A program made the position numbers and the translations under genes. The notes below the pieces were generated by a model. The model did no database searches and had not been told where the DNA came from. It worked only from the letters and a program-made list of their open reading frames with translations. From contig NC_088775.1 of NCBI RefSeq assembly GCF_954871325.1, positions 17,647,561 to 17,711,560 on the forward strand: a stretch of 64,000 nt of DNA, written 5' to 3'. Positions 23,821-35,722 of this stretch are shown here, piece after piece. The stretch comes from Gordionus sp. m RMFG-2023 (Eukaryota; Nematomorpha; Gordioida; Chordodea; Parachordodidae). Numbering within the stretch: position 1 is the first letter of the stretch; every line of letters begins with the position of its first letter.

Positions 23821-24799
23821 GGGGGATTTTAATTTAGGAGACATTTTATTATATTCTAAAATATATAAAACCATTATTATATACTAAACGTACAAATTTC
23901 ATTAAACATCCTATAAATGTAGAAGATATGCTTATGATTTGTTTAAGGTAAAAATAAAGCAATTTATTATTTGAATATATTTTTTATTTAGATATTTAGA
24001 CAGGCTGTAGATACCCTACTTTGGCCTATTCTTTCAAAATAGGCATATCTACAGTCCAGAAAATAATTAGCACAACCTGCCAAGCTATATGGCAAACTTT
24101 GGTAGGTAAACATATGCCACCACCTACTCTCACTGACTTTGAGATAGTGTTGTTAATTTGCTTGGTCGTAAAATTTACAACCCAATTTTGTGCTCATGCT
24201 TGCTCTAAGCACGAACCCTGAGCACAGACCCAGGGTTCAGACCCGGGGTCCAGACCCGGGGTCCAGACCTGGCACAAGAACCCATTTATTTTTAAATTTT
24301 TTTTTGAACTTAGTAGGAAGGTATACATAAGATTTATTCATTAAAAGAACAAGCGTTCCTTCTAGGTCTCGCTCGATAGGCTAATATGGCTAGGTGTTTT
24401 AATTATATACTGTAGTCTACTATTAATCATAATTATTATTATGAATATTTTTAACAACATGATGATATTGATATTATGTATGGGCGTCAAATAAAAGGTG
24501 TTTTAATTAAATTTTGCTTTATTACTTATTATTATATTAATATTCGTCTTATGAGGTCAGAAATATTTTTAACAATGGAAAATATTGATATGGGCGTCAA
24601 ATAAAAGGGAATTTAATTATATCTGGATTGTAATCTAAATTATTATTCCAGGATTATTTTTAACAATGCACTATTTATCCGCAATTTGAAAATTTTGACC
24701 TGGAAACCCTGTTCACATTATTTAATAAATATATATTTTATTATATAATATTTTATATTCCAGGCACAAAAACCCATTTATTTTTTTAAATCATCTCAG

Positions 24800-25950
24800 G
24801 TTTTTAAAAAAAAATATTTAAGCCTGGTGTACGGTAAACCGTTGTTTAATATTGACTGCATTCTACATAATTTTTTGAATTCAAAACCATTGGCGATATC
24901 ATATTTCATTTGAAAATCGATGTTTTAAAATAATTGGGATAAAATTGATATTTCGATTGATAATAATATCTATTTCTCACTTCAAAATTGACGGCCATTT
25001 TCTATAAAAATTAATGTTTGAAAATAAATTGGGTTAGTTTAGTATGACTACAAATAATATAGATTGCTAATATATTAAGTTCTCTCTTTAAAAATATTGG
25101 CGTATTTAAACAATAATTAGTGTTTTGGAACTAAAATGAATGCGATTAATGCCAGGAAATTTCAGAAGCAATAAATCCTATTCCTCCTTCTATTGGATCT
25201 TATTTTAAAATATAATTCAAATAATAAAAAAAATAAATCCCTAATATCAAAGTTTCTACACATGGAATACAGTTCCGGCAAAATCAGATTAAAAATTTAA
25301 AGAACCCAATTAATTATTTAAAATGCAAAAAATAGAACAAAATACCCATCATACTTTCACCTTACCTTAATTTTGATTACCTATATATGGATTTTCATTA
25401 TAAATTGTTAAATACAAAATTTTTTTAGCATAATCATATGAAATTCTCAGAGTAGATTCTCTTCAGAATAAATTTGGTAAATTCACATTTATCAGGGAAA
25501 TAAAAAACGCGCAATTAAATCAGACCCAGCCTTAAATCCGGCTCGGGTACACGGACCGGGCTGTATTTTAATTTTTTTAAATATACCCGGACCCAGCCTC
25601 AATTTTATTTTTTAAATACAAGGGCCAGGCTTATATTTTAAAACCACATATTTTAAATAACCATTATTATCTATTATAATATATTTTAAAGAAATTCGAG
25701 CCGGGCAGTGCAGTTTAAAATAACTCACAAATTATTAAATATTGATAAAATTTCTAAAAAATTGACGTAAGACTGGCTTAGTTGCTGATATTTAAACTGG
25801 CTACTCTACTAGTTAAAGCAAAGCACTAATAGGAACTGATAAAGAAAGAACATTTTCATAATTTTAACATTTTGTCCAGCATATTTTAAAAAAATAACCT
25901 AAAAAAATAAATTTCAACAAGTTCCTATTTTTTTTTAATCGTATATAATG
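24800..25950. other. noncoding interior of the 8.8-kb hAT
   Basis: No gene was seen. A GC-rich repeat with GGCTCGGGTACACGGACCGG and ACCCGGACCCAGCC lies at 25520-25720 and resembles 47110-47275. This block separates two segments that lie next to each other in the second copy of the duplication, so it may be an insertion. Confidence 0.4.
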
Positions 25951-26132
25951 TTATTTTTTGCCATGCCATAAATAAAAAAGGCAGTTACATTTTACATACA
26001 TCCTGTTTTTTTAATATTTTATTATTTTTTGTACATATTTTATTTTTTAGGTAAAGTTCAAAATTTAAAAAAAAAGAAGGAGCTTTTATAAGTAAAGAAG
26101 TATAATTATGAACAATCGAAATTAAAAAAACA

Positions 26133-26487
26133 TCGCTAAAACAAAAATTGGGAATTTGATGATATTTCTTTCATTTTAGCGATTTTTTTTAAATTTACAA
26201 TTTAAATACAAGTGTTTAGTCCCCTAGTATCTATTAATATTAATATCAAATTTACTTTAAAAATTTTCTAGGAGATATAAGCCATGTTCCCAATTTTTAG
26301 CGATTGCGATTTAGAACGGGAACCTATTTTACTAGTCGGCTTGAGTTCACGACTAACGACTTCAGACTCTGAGTCGGAGTCGGGTGAACTCGACTTTTTA
26401 ACAACACTAGATATGGGTATCAAAAAAAAGGAATTTAATTATATCTTGATTGTAATCTAAATTATTATTTAAAGTGGGCGGGTCTAG
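26133..26487. repeat. inner inverted repeat, left arm (partner 30446-30815)
   Basis: It contains the reverse complement of the TTCTAAATCGC family sequence, then GAGTTCACGACTAACGAC..TTTTTAACAACACTA, then GATATGGGTATC and AAGTGGGCGGGTCTAGGAGG. All are mirrored in order at 30446-30815. A further mirrored block is at 26838-26885 and 30397-30445. Because the terminus of the element at 30532 and its flank both appear here in reverse, the arm was duplicated in inverted form after that insertion. Confidence 0.7.
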
Positions 26488-27040
26488 GAGGGTTCAGGAA
26501 TATTTTTAACAATGCACTATTTATCCGCAATTTGAAAATTTTGAACTGGAAACCCTGTTCACATTATTTAATAAATATATATTTTATTATATAATATTTT
26601 ATATTCCAGGCACAGTATAATGTTATTTTTTGCCATGCCATAAATAAAAAAGGCAAAGTTACATTTTACATACATCCTGTTTTTTTAATATTTTATTATT
26701 TTTTGTACATATTTTATTTTTTAGGTAAAGTTCAAAATTTAAAAAAAAAGAAAAAGGAGCTTTTATAAGAAAAGAAGTATAATTATGAACAATCGAAATT
26801 AAAAAAACAGATGGAAGGGGGATTGGAAATATAGTTAAATATTTATAAATAAAAATTAGGATGTGAAAGAAAGTTATTAAGTAAATAAATTCTAAATTTT
26901 TTTTCATCTTCATTTCCATTTTCATTTATATTTTTTTTTATAAAATAAATTTTAAAAATTCTAAATTTTTTTTCATCTTCATTTCCATTTTCATTTATAT
27001 TTTAATTTTATAAAATAAATTTTAAATTAATACATTTAAT

Positions 27041-29428
27041 ATGGAGGATCATTTTCATTGGTCAGATAATGATGACCAATCTATGCCATCTCCAAGTAAT
27101 GAATTCTCATTTTTGTCTCAATCATCTATAGGACAAGAATTGGTAGAATCATTTTCTGAAGAAGCCTCATCGTCATCCATACCAATAGACATTAGGAATT
27201 CATTTACGATGACTCCTAATAAGACACGTAAAAAATGTAATCTTTGCCCAAGTATTTACAAATTTTCAACTTCCCAAAGTAACAATAATTTTAAATTTTT
27301 GTCTTAAATATTTCTTGAGCCGGCCTGAACCAACGGCTTAAACCCTGAGCCGGCTTGAGAAATAAAAAATTTAGCTTTTTAACTTAATTAGTGCTCAGGC
27401 TAGCTCTGAGCACGGTTTAAGTGTTGTCAATTTGCTTGGTCGTAAAATATACGACCCAATTTTGTGCTAATACTTGCTCGAGCACAGGCCTCGGGTCTGA
27501 ACCCCGGGTTTGTGCTCGGGGTTCGTGCTCAGAGCTGGTTTAGTCGATTTAGACCCAAACCCCGGGTCTGAGCACTACACAACCAACCAATTTAGACCGA
27601 AAAATATTATTTATTAAAAACTTCCTGTACTAATTTATGAATTATATTTTATATATTTAGCGAATTTGAAAAAACATCTTAAATCGGTGCATCCAAATAT
27701 ATTCAAAGAGATGTCACACTCACACGGTTCCATTGACTCGATGCCGGGGATGAGAAAGCTTTTATCTCATGAAAATTTAATGATAAATAAACTCATTTTA
27801 ATTTTTTTAATAAAAACTAATTGTTCCTTTAATATAATCGAAAACCCAGCTTTTAAAAAAATTTTCTATTATACAAATAAAAATATAAAGCTGTGGTGTA
27901 GGCAAACATTAAAAAAAAACCTTAGTAATGTCTACACTATAGCCAAAAAAAATTTAATTGATAAATTAAAAAATAACAGTAATATGATAGCTTTAAGCAC
28001 AGATTTGTGGACTGCTAATAATAGCACGTCCTACTGTGCTATTACGTTCCATTATATTGATAATAATTGGGATATTGTAAATAAGATTTTAGATATTATT
28101 TTGTTTCCTCACCCACACACTGGAGATAATATCTGTAAAATTGTTTTGTCATCATTAGATGATTTTAAATTAAGTGATACAATAATATCAATAACACACG
28201 ATAACGGATCAAATGAGATCAAGGCAGTACAACTGCTCCAAGAGTATTATCAATCCCAATACTCGAAAATTTTATATGGGCATCGCTGCATGGCCCATAT
28301 CATTAATTTGATAGTAAAGGTGGGCCTTCATTTTTTTGAGGCTAAATTGGAAAAAATAGAAAATATAGTTAATAAATTACATAGCTCGCCCAAATTTATG
28401 CAATCATATAAAGCCATATGTGGGGCTACATTAATACCTTTAGCTGTTAAAACAAGATGGAACAGCAAGTACCTCATGATATCCGCCATCAATAAGGTAA
28501 TAATTATTATTGTATATTTTATTCTTTTTCTTTTATCTATCTAGAATATTGATTCAATTCATGAATTGAGCGATCAAGGTATAATAGGGGAGGATATTAC
28601 GCCATCTTCTGATGAATACTCGTTCTTCCTAGAGTTGGAAGAATTTCTTCTACCATTTTATCAAATAACTGTAGAAATATCCACTCATTCTCCCACAATC
28701 GGGATGACCCTATTATTCTTCAATGATATATTGGAGAATTTAAAAAATCATACCGTGGCATATTCTGATTTGTCAATAAAAGAAGCAGCCACTATTATGT
28801 TAAAGAAAGCTGAAGAATATAGTGATAATATATTCACTCCATATAATTACGCAGCGTCGTTACTTGATCCTAGGATCAAAAATACTCTGATTACAAATCT
28901 AAAGGATGACGTTGCAGATAAATATTTAGATATATTTAAAATAAACTTTGCAAAATATACGTCAGAGCCAGATGCGTATAATTTTGATAATAATAACGAT
29001 ATCTCAAATTCTAAAACTATTTCAATATTGCAGGGATTGAAAAAAAGGTATATTTGTTAAATGTTCTATGTTAATCCATAATTTTTGATATTTTAAATAT
29101 ATCCATATTTAGAAAAGGAGCATCAAGTGTCACTAATGATAATAATCAATTATCGACATACCTCAATGAGCCACTCGCGTCCGAGATCATAAATATATTA
29201 GATTGGTGGAGAGGAAATGCTGTTCGTTTTCCTCATTTAGCAATGATGGCCAGGGACTATCTATGCCAACAGACAACCTCAGTGGCATCGGAAAGAGCTT
29301 TTTCCTTGGCCGAAAATATTATGACAAAACTGAGGAACAGGATGGCCTCATCGACGCTAAAGGAATGTATGTCACTCTCTTCCTGGGATACAGATATAAT
29401 GTCTCTTCGTGATGACATATGGCATTAA
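27041..29428 (+). CDS. hAT-family transposase with BED zinc finger, four exons, apparently intact
   Basis: Exons are 27041-27278, 27661-28496, 28545-29047 and 29113-29428. All introns are GT-AG (382, 48 and 65 bp) and phases agree, giving 630 codons and a TAA stop. Order of parts: acidic, serine-rich N-terminus; BED zinc finger split by intron 1 (KKCNLCPSIYKF, then NLKKHLKSVHP, a CxxC..HxxxxH pattern); LSTDLWT with the first catalytic Asp; THDNGSNEIKAVQ with the second; HRCMAHIINLIVK (CxxH); TRWNSKYLM; and the C-terminal dimerisation block SVASERAFSLAENIMTKLRN. Length and order are normal for an active hAT. It would cut and paste its element by binding the TAGTGTTGTTAA ends. A domesticated host gene is possible but less likely, since it sits within TSD-flanked ends. 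Confidence 0.9.
27419..27595. repeat. MITE-like copy of the hAT's own ends in intron 1 of its transposase
   Basis: AAGTGTTGTCAATTTGCTTG at the left and ACACAACCAACCAATTTAGA at the right match the termini of the 24145-32984 element, with GGGTCTGAACCCCGGG repeats between. It fills much of the 382-bp intron between the two halves of the zinc-finger coding sequence. Confidence 0.65.
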
Positions 29429-30396
29429 TTTCTCAGGTATAACAGTTTATGGAATAATATTATTATTAAACATACATCAATTAGAGAGGTCAGAATAGAA
29501 ATATAAAATATCACTTATTTAGAAATTTATTTAAGTAAAATATCTATAATAAATATTTATGTTAATAGGTTATTTTGAGTTTAATTTATTATTCGTGTTG
29601 TTAAAAGTCTCAAATGCAGTCAATTTTAAAAACATAAATTTAAATTTAGCTAAGTGCAGGCACGCGAATATTTATTTGGTTAAATTCTCGCCGTTTAAGA
29701 ATATTAAGTATCATGTTCATGCATGTCATATAATAATATTATTTATCTCAATAAAATTATTAATATTTACATATTTGTTAAAATATTATTTGAAGCGGGG
29801 CTTTATGTATGTTCTCTCTACCGTGCAAGACTCACTCGTAATAGGAATATGACAATTTTATATAACGGAATACGAATTTTTAACATAATATTTTATATGC
29901 GTTTGGATTGGAGAATATATATATTTTTTAAATGTATATTATATAATTTTTTATTTCATTATATTTATCATAATACTATAATTATATATATTTGTTTAAA
30001 TAAATTATAATAAAATATCACATTATGCGATTATTAAGATGTTTATGTTAACCATGAAAAAATAATTTCTCATAAAAAATATATATCAAAATTTCTAATA
30101 TCATAAGTTTGTCAATTGTCACCTAGATACTAAATACTTAGCAGTTACTTTGTCAAAATATATCTGATTTATTTTTTTTATCTTGACAGATGGCCAGTAT
30201 ATCATTAAATTAACTTACTTAATTAATTTGTTCCTACGGTATAATTCTCAGTTATCGGCACTTAATAAAATAGATTTCATAAAAAGAACGATGACGCGTT
30301 TTAGAATTACTAACGTTTTTTAGTCAACCGGTAAATAATCTTTTTGATCTCATGATGATATTTTTGAGAAAAAATAAGAATATATTTATAATAATT
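29429..30396. other. 3' flank of the hAT transposase, no gene seen
   Basis: AT-rich. Short frames here have no recognisable motif and sit in mirrored or low-complexity DNA. Confidence 0.4.
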
Positions 30397-30531
30397 ATAC
30401 TATTAATAACTTTCTTTCACATCCTAATTTTTATTTATAAATATTTAACTCTCCTAGACCCGCCCACTTTAAATAATAATTTAGATTACAATCAAGATAT
30501 AATTAAATTCCTTTTTTTTGATACCCATATC

Positions 30532-32514
30532 TAGTGTTGTTAAAAAGTCGAGTTCACCCGACTCCGACTCAGAGTCTGAAGTCGTTAGTCGTGAACTCAA
30601 GCCGACTAGTAAAATAGGTTCCCGTTCTAAATCGCAATCGCTAAAAATTGGGAACATGGCTTATATCTCCTAGAAAATTTTTAAAGTAAATTTGATATTA
30701 ATATTAATAGATACTAGGGGACTAAACACTTGTATTTAAATTGTAAATTTAAAAAAAATCGCTAAAATGAAAGAAATATCATCAAATTCCCAATTTTTGT
30801 TTTAGCGATTTAGAACCTATCCCGTAAAATACGCCCCCCTCTGATTATACTATTCATACAAAAAATCTATTTATATTGTTATCATCTAAATCAGTCATAT
30901 ATATGAATTTTTATTTATTAAAATTTCAATGTAAACAATAACTTTATAATGAAATAGGTTATATAAATAATGATTTAAAATATCACATTATTTAACAATG
31001 TACGATTAAACTTTATAATTAAAATATCATCAAGTATATCTTTGTCTAATCTTGTCCTTAGAGAGGTTACAGTTAGTGCTAATGCACTAAATGCTCTCTC
31101 AACTGAGACCTGGGTGCAAGGAGCAGCAAGAATTATTTGAGATAATTTAAATAATTTGCATCTTATTTTTTTTACTTTGCATTATATATGAAAAAAAATT
31201 TTGTAATTTTTAATTTTAAGTTTAACTTTCTTGTTTTTTCCTTTTATTTTTATTTTCACTTGTTTATTATATTTTGAAATAAAAAATCAGGAATTAATAA
31301 TGTTATATAAAATAAAAAAATTGAATAAAATAGTTTTATAATAAAACCCCCATTTATAAATTTGGGTGGGATACATTTATTTAATGTTTTTTTTATTTAT
31401 ATAAAACTCTTGTTTATTTATAAGAAAATTCTCTAAAAAATTTATGAAATGAAAATTTAAAATTCTTATATTTTTTTTATAAACAAGGATATAAATAATA
31501 AAGTAAAGAAAAGAGGGAGGGAGGGAGGAAGAGGGTTTATATTTAATTTTGACTTGGGAATTAAATTATTTAAACAAAAAATAAATATTTTATCTCAAAA
31601 ACTAATTATATATCATATTGTAAGTAAAAATATTATCTAAAGGGCTATCAAAAAATAATAAAAATTGGCACCAAATTGAGTCTTTAACATTCGGTTTACC
31701 TATAATGCTTTACCTGTATTTTTAAGCAAAAAAGGGAGTTTGTTTTCAATGATATAATAAAATATATATTTATTAAATAATGTGATCAGGATTTCTATTA
31801 GTGTTAAACGGTTATTTTTGAGCCGATTTTTAAAAACGGCTAAATCAATATTTTAACCAGAAAACAATTGTCTAAGCATCGAGTTTTCGATAATGTCTAA
31901 ACCTTTGTGCCATCTTTCCGGATCTGGACCTTGGGTCTGTGCTCGGGATTCGTGCTCAGAGCTGGTTTTGTCGATATTTTAGACCCAAACCCCGGGTCTG
32001 AACTCTACACAACCAATCAATTAACAACAATACTTATGCAGGCAAAAATAATTTTATATGTAAATAGGAAAATATCAAGTGCAGAAAAGGCTAATTTTAT
32101 GTAATATTAAAGAACTTTTCATTCACTTTAGAGAGATTCATAACGATATACAGTTAGATCTGTGTATATTCGTCCTCTAGTCGACTCACGTTCATATAAG
32201 TATAACTATTTGTCCTCTAGTCGACTCAAGTATATAATTCCTATTTGCAACTCAAGTTGGAAGTCTAAAATAAAAAAAAAGTAATAAACAGAACAAATCT
32301 TAATAATTAATAATTAATTTGAAATATTCGTCCTCTAGTCGACGACTCAAGTTTATAAAAATATTCGTCCTCTAGTCGACTCAAGTATATAGACTTGAGT
32401 TCACGACTTGAGTCGACTTGAGTTCACGACTCGAGTTCATAACTCAAGTCAGTTTGGGTCGATATTTTCGACCCAAAACTTAGACTCAGTTTTCGACTGA
32501 GTCGAACAACACTA
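30532..32514. mobile_element. 2-kb nested element (TAGTGTTGTTAAAAAGTCGA ends) with perfect 8-bp TSD
   Basis: It begins TAGTGTTGTTAAAAAGTCGA and ends GAGTCGAACAACACTA. CCCATATC is duplicated at 30524-30531 and 32515-32522. The uninterrupted version of the site, reverse complement GATATGGG, is at 24587-24594 in the opposite arm of the host element. Contents: a TTCTAAATCGC-family sequence, a hAT transposase C-terminal remnant (31010-31130, minus), half of a GGCTCGTTTTGAGCC-type MITE (about 31800-31905), a piece of the 8.8-kb hAT's right end (31915-32034) and repeated TCGTCCTCTAGTCGACTC motifs (32168-32385). A relative with the same ACTCGAGTC-rich ends is at 61165-62243. Confidence 0.87.
31010..31130 (-). 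pseudogene. hAT transposase C-terminal fragment
   Basis: The minus strand reads TQVSVERAFSALALTVTSLR, then TRLDKDILDDILIIKFNRTL, the classic hAT dimerisation block (VERAFS). It is the better-preserved form of the remnant in both arms of the 9151-12773 element (SIERFLSAL, LDDILIIKLN). No catalytic region was recognised beside it. Confidence 0.8.
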
Positions 32515-34419
32515 CCCATATCAATATTTTCCATTGTTAAAAATATTTCTGACCTCATAAGACCTAGTAGACCCGCCCACTTAGAATATTAATATAATAA
32601 TAAGTATTAAAGCAAAATTTAATTAAAACACCTTTTATTTGACGCCCATATAATATCAATATCATCATGTTGTTGTTAAAAATATTCATAATAATAATTA
32701 TGATTAATAGTAGACTACAGTATATAATTAACACACCTAGCCATATTAGCCTATCGAGCGAGACCTAGAGGGAACGCTTGTTCTTTTAATGAATAAATCT
32801 TATGTATACCTTCCTACTAAGTTCAAAAAAAAGTTAAAAATAAATGGGTTCTTGTGCCAGGTCTGGACCCCGGGTCTGAACCCCGGGTCTGTGCTCGGGG
32901 TTCGTGCTCAGAGCTGGTTTAGTCGATATTTTCGACCCAAACCCCGGGTCTGGGCTCTACACAACCAACCAATTAACAACACTACTTTGAGAGGATAGCA
33001 AAGGTATAATATAGTGTATATTATATATATTATTATTTAAAAGGAGTTTGAGGTGAATTGGAATTTACCGAATTGTGTGGGATGTATTGATGGAAAAAAC
33101 TGCAGAATTAGAAAGCCACCTCATTCTGGCAGTGGGTTCTACAATTATAAACACTTTTTCTCTGTGGTTTTACAAGGTTTGTGAATTTGTTTTTTATTTA
33201 TGCTAATTAAATATTTCCATATTAATTAAACATTGTAATGAAAACTTGATAATTACAAAAATATAATTTTTGAAAAAATATATTATTTATATATTGTAAA
33301 AACAAGGAATTGTGGATGCCAAAGGCAAATTTATAACAGTCGATGTAGGAAGTTTTGGCAGTGAATCTGATGGAGGTGTTTTTGCTAACTCCAAAATATA
33401 CAAAATGATAGAAAATGGAGAGATACAATTACCTCCTTCTAAAAGATTGCCGAATTCCAGCCTCCTTTTCCCACATTTCTTTGCTGATGATGCCTATCCT
33501 TTGAAGTCCTATATTTTAAAGCCTTATAAAGGTATAGTAAAAGAATATATTAATTTAATTATATCATATTTATATAATATATTAAAGCAATTATTTGGGC
33601 ATTATTAATGGCCATTATTTTAATTATTAGGAATTTAAAATTTTATTAGTTATATGTTAAAATTTGTTTCCCTTATTATTTTAAGGTATCCTTACCCCTC
33701 AACAAGAGGCCTTTAATTATCGGATATCTCGTGCTAGGATACAAGTCGAATGTGCATTTGGCATCTTGAGAGCTAAATGGATGATTTTTGATCGTCCTAT
33801 GGATACAAAACTATCAATTACTGAATATATAATAAAAACATGCACATTATTGCATAATATTATTATTGATAAGGAAAGATTTATGTCTTTTAATCCTAAA
33901 ATAAAATCACCCCCTGAAAATTTATTTAAACCACAATCAATTAAATCAGCAACAAATATTGCAAAATTTAATAGAAATTTATTATGCTTATATTTATATA
34001 AAAATCCCATATTATAGATATTTATTTTATATTTTATATAAATATCTTGTTTATATATATTATAATAAAAATAAAGTTATTATTATTATAGTCTAAACTC
34101 ATTAAATATATTTGTAGGAATATGTCACTAAAAAAGTTATATAGATGTTCTAAATTCATCTATTCAAAATATTTTTATAAAGCAAGTAAACAAAAATAAC
34201 CAATGTCCTTAAACTTTCTCTATGAAAAAGATCATTCATTATAAATATTATATATTTCATTATTAATTACCAAACTCAGTACAAAGTTTAATTATAGCAG
34301 GACTTTTGGGAATAATTATATCATTCAATGTATTTCACAAAATTTTTATTTCAAATAATATAAATATTAACAAAATATATATTTCTAATACAAAAATATT
34401 TACAAAATAATTTTAATCA

Positions 34420-35330
34420 TTAATCGTTTATAATATCAAATATTTTCTTTGATATCTCTTTTTTTTCCTGTATGGTAGAAATATCTAATTTTTGTTGCAA
34501 CATTATACATATTCCATCATATACATATTCAATAGGTTTATTTTTAAGCAATTCCAATTTCATTAATGTTTTTTCTTTTTCTAATTTAATTATGTCCCTG
34601 TATTCATCTATTTAAAAGTTATCAAAAAATTAAAAAATATAAATTACCCATGATTATTCTTTCTCTTAGGATTTTTATAATACGAACAAGATGCAACACA
34701 GGGTATAGATTCTTAAATATAAATAATATAAGTTTTTAGAGAATATTAATTACCAGAATCATTAAGATTTAGTGTTACAGAATCTTTATTAATAACTGTA
34801 ACATCTGATGTATTGTCAGTATCAATGAAATCACCTAAATAATAAATATATTTTCAATTAAAATGCTATATTTTACAATCATTCTCCCCTGTCATTTCAT
34901 TAAAAATATCACGAACCTCTATAGAACTAGAGTCCTCTTTATCTAAAGAGGACTTTTGAGACCTAGGTGTAATGGTTTCTACCATGAATAGCATATCATG
35001 ATAGAAAGACCAGGTGATTTGATGGTCAGACCCTGACCCACTTTTCAATTTAACTAATTTTTGTCTCTCTTTTATGAAGCAATCTCTCAAATTTTTCCAG
35101 AGATTTGAGAGATGTTACTAAAAATTTATAAATATAATATGTATGCATAATTATTACCAGTCGTCTTATACTCTTCAGCTAATAATACCCAAACTTTGTT
35201 CTTGTAATTATTATTTTTATATAAATGATGGTGCTTATTATATAAGCACTCATATTCTTTAACTGAAAGAATAAATAAAGATTTATCTATTTTCTAAAAA
35301 AAAATTAAATTTAAATAATCATAATTTTAA
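34420..35330 (-). CDS. MADF-domain DNA-binding protein of the Harbinger element, multi-exon
   Basis: Minus-strand exons are read at about 35270-35158, 35117-34877, 34834-34754, 34711-34648 and 34607-34420, ending TAA. The first two encode a MADF (Myb/SANT-like) domain: VKEYECLYNKHHHLYKNNNY, KNKVWVLLAEEYKTT, SNLWKNLRDCFIKERQKLVK and WSFYHDMLF. Later come an acidic linker (DFIDTDNTSDVTV), a basic patch (NPKRKNNH) and a helical tail (DEYRDIIKLEKEKTLMKLEL). Harbinger elements are known to pair the transposase with such a protein, which helps its nuclear entry and end binding. Two junctions (35158/35117 and 34648/34607) do not keep frame under simple GT-AG rules as I read them, so borders are uncertain or the gene is slightly decayed. 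Confidence 0.7.
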
Positions 35331-35722
35331 CTTGATCCTTTGGTTCTATATCATCATAAAAGGTTGTCATTGAATTCATTTCAATTAATAAAAAATTAGC
35401 GCTAAATTTAAAAGTAGCACAAAATCAAAGATTTTGAGCTATGTTCACCAAAATCTGTATTTAACGAAGCACTATTTCAAAATCTCGCGATAAACACAAA
35501 ATGATTTGTGTTTTGAAAAAATCGCGGCGATTTGCTTTTGCGATTCAAATCGCGCGATCGATAACTATGAATGCGATATGATATTTACTGTATTTTGTAT
35601 TTATCGCGTCTAAATCGCGATCGCAATCGCGCTACAATTTTTCACTATGAATTTAGGGTGAGTATTATTGTGATTATTCTCATTTTTCGCTATTTTGATG
35701 CTCGCTATTTAGGTCTCTTACC

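Larger units (their letters stand above)
24145..32984 (+). mobile_element. 8.8-kb hAT element with open transposase, TAGTGTTGTTAA ends and perfect 8-bp TSD
   Basis: The ends TAGTGTTGTTAATTTGCTTG and the mirrored AATTAACAACACTA are followed by the same 8 bases, CTTTGAGA, at 24137-24144 and 32985-32992. The terminal ~460 bp on each side are inverted repeats rich in GACCCGGGGTC-like motifs and TGAGCACG/CGTGCTCA. The target is an exon of the Harbinger transposase. Inside are a four-exon hAT transposase (27041-29428), a nested element (30532-32514), a second pair of inverted repeats (26133-26487 and 30446-30815) and direct duplications (24590-24780 with 26412-26605; 25955-26120 with 26605-26790). 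Confidence 0.9.
23860..34017 (+). pseudogene. PIF/Harbinger transposase (HARBI1-like nuclease), split by an 8.8-kb hAT insertion
   Basis: Exons are about 23860-23947, 23992-24144 plus 32985-33003 (one exon split by the insert), 33044-33176, 33307-33531 and 33686-34017 with a TAG stop. Motifs: HPINVEDMLMICL; LAYSFKIGISTVQKI (helix-turn-helix-like); CIDGKN (first catalytic Asp); GSESDGGVF (second Asp); VECAFGILRAKW (catalytic Glu); then LLHNIIIDKERF. The phases of the last three introns agree. When the hAT and one TSD copy are disregarded, the split exon reads TDFERIAK across the site. A 1-2 base slip seems present near 24000, before TGCRYPTLAYSF. The DDE residues survive, so decay is slight; inactivity is mainly due to the insertion. 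Confidence 0.88.
22043..35722. mobile_element. 13.7-kb compound element carrying Harbinger-type genes, with perfect 8-bp TSD
   Basis: The left end (GGTTCCACCTCTAAATAGCG) and right end (reverse complement GGTAAGAGACCTAAATAGCG) are inverted; both continue with AGCA-CAAAATAGCGA. ATATCCTC is repeated exactly at 22035-22042 and 35723-35730. Inside are a PIF/Harbinger transposase gene (+) and a convergent MADF-domain gene (-), the usual two-gene content of Harbinger elements. An 8.8-kb hAT (24145-32984) interrupts the transposase. Harbinger elements are known for a 3-bp duplication, so an 8-bp one is unexpected: either the ends belong to a different carrier or this lineage differs. Confidence 0.65.

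Noticed and set aside
22043-24010. Harbinger transposon with a 3-bp TWA duplication at its own ends
   Set aside because: No TTA/TAA-flanked inverted pair around the gene pair was found; the only paired ends seen are those with ATATCCTC.
26659-26925. 88-codon minus-strand membrane-like frame
   Set aside because: Part of it (FHILIFIYKYLT) reappears in a frame at 30352-30534 because of the inverted repeat; low-complexity AT-rich DNA gives hydrophobic codons.
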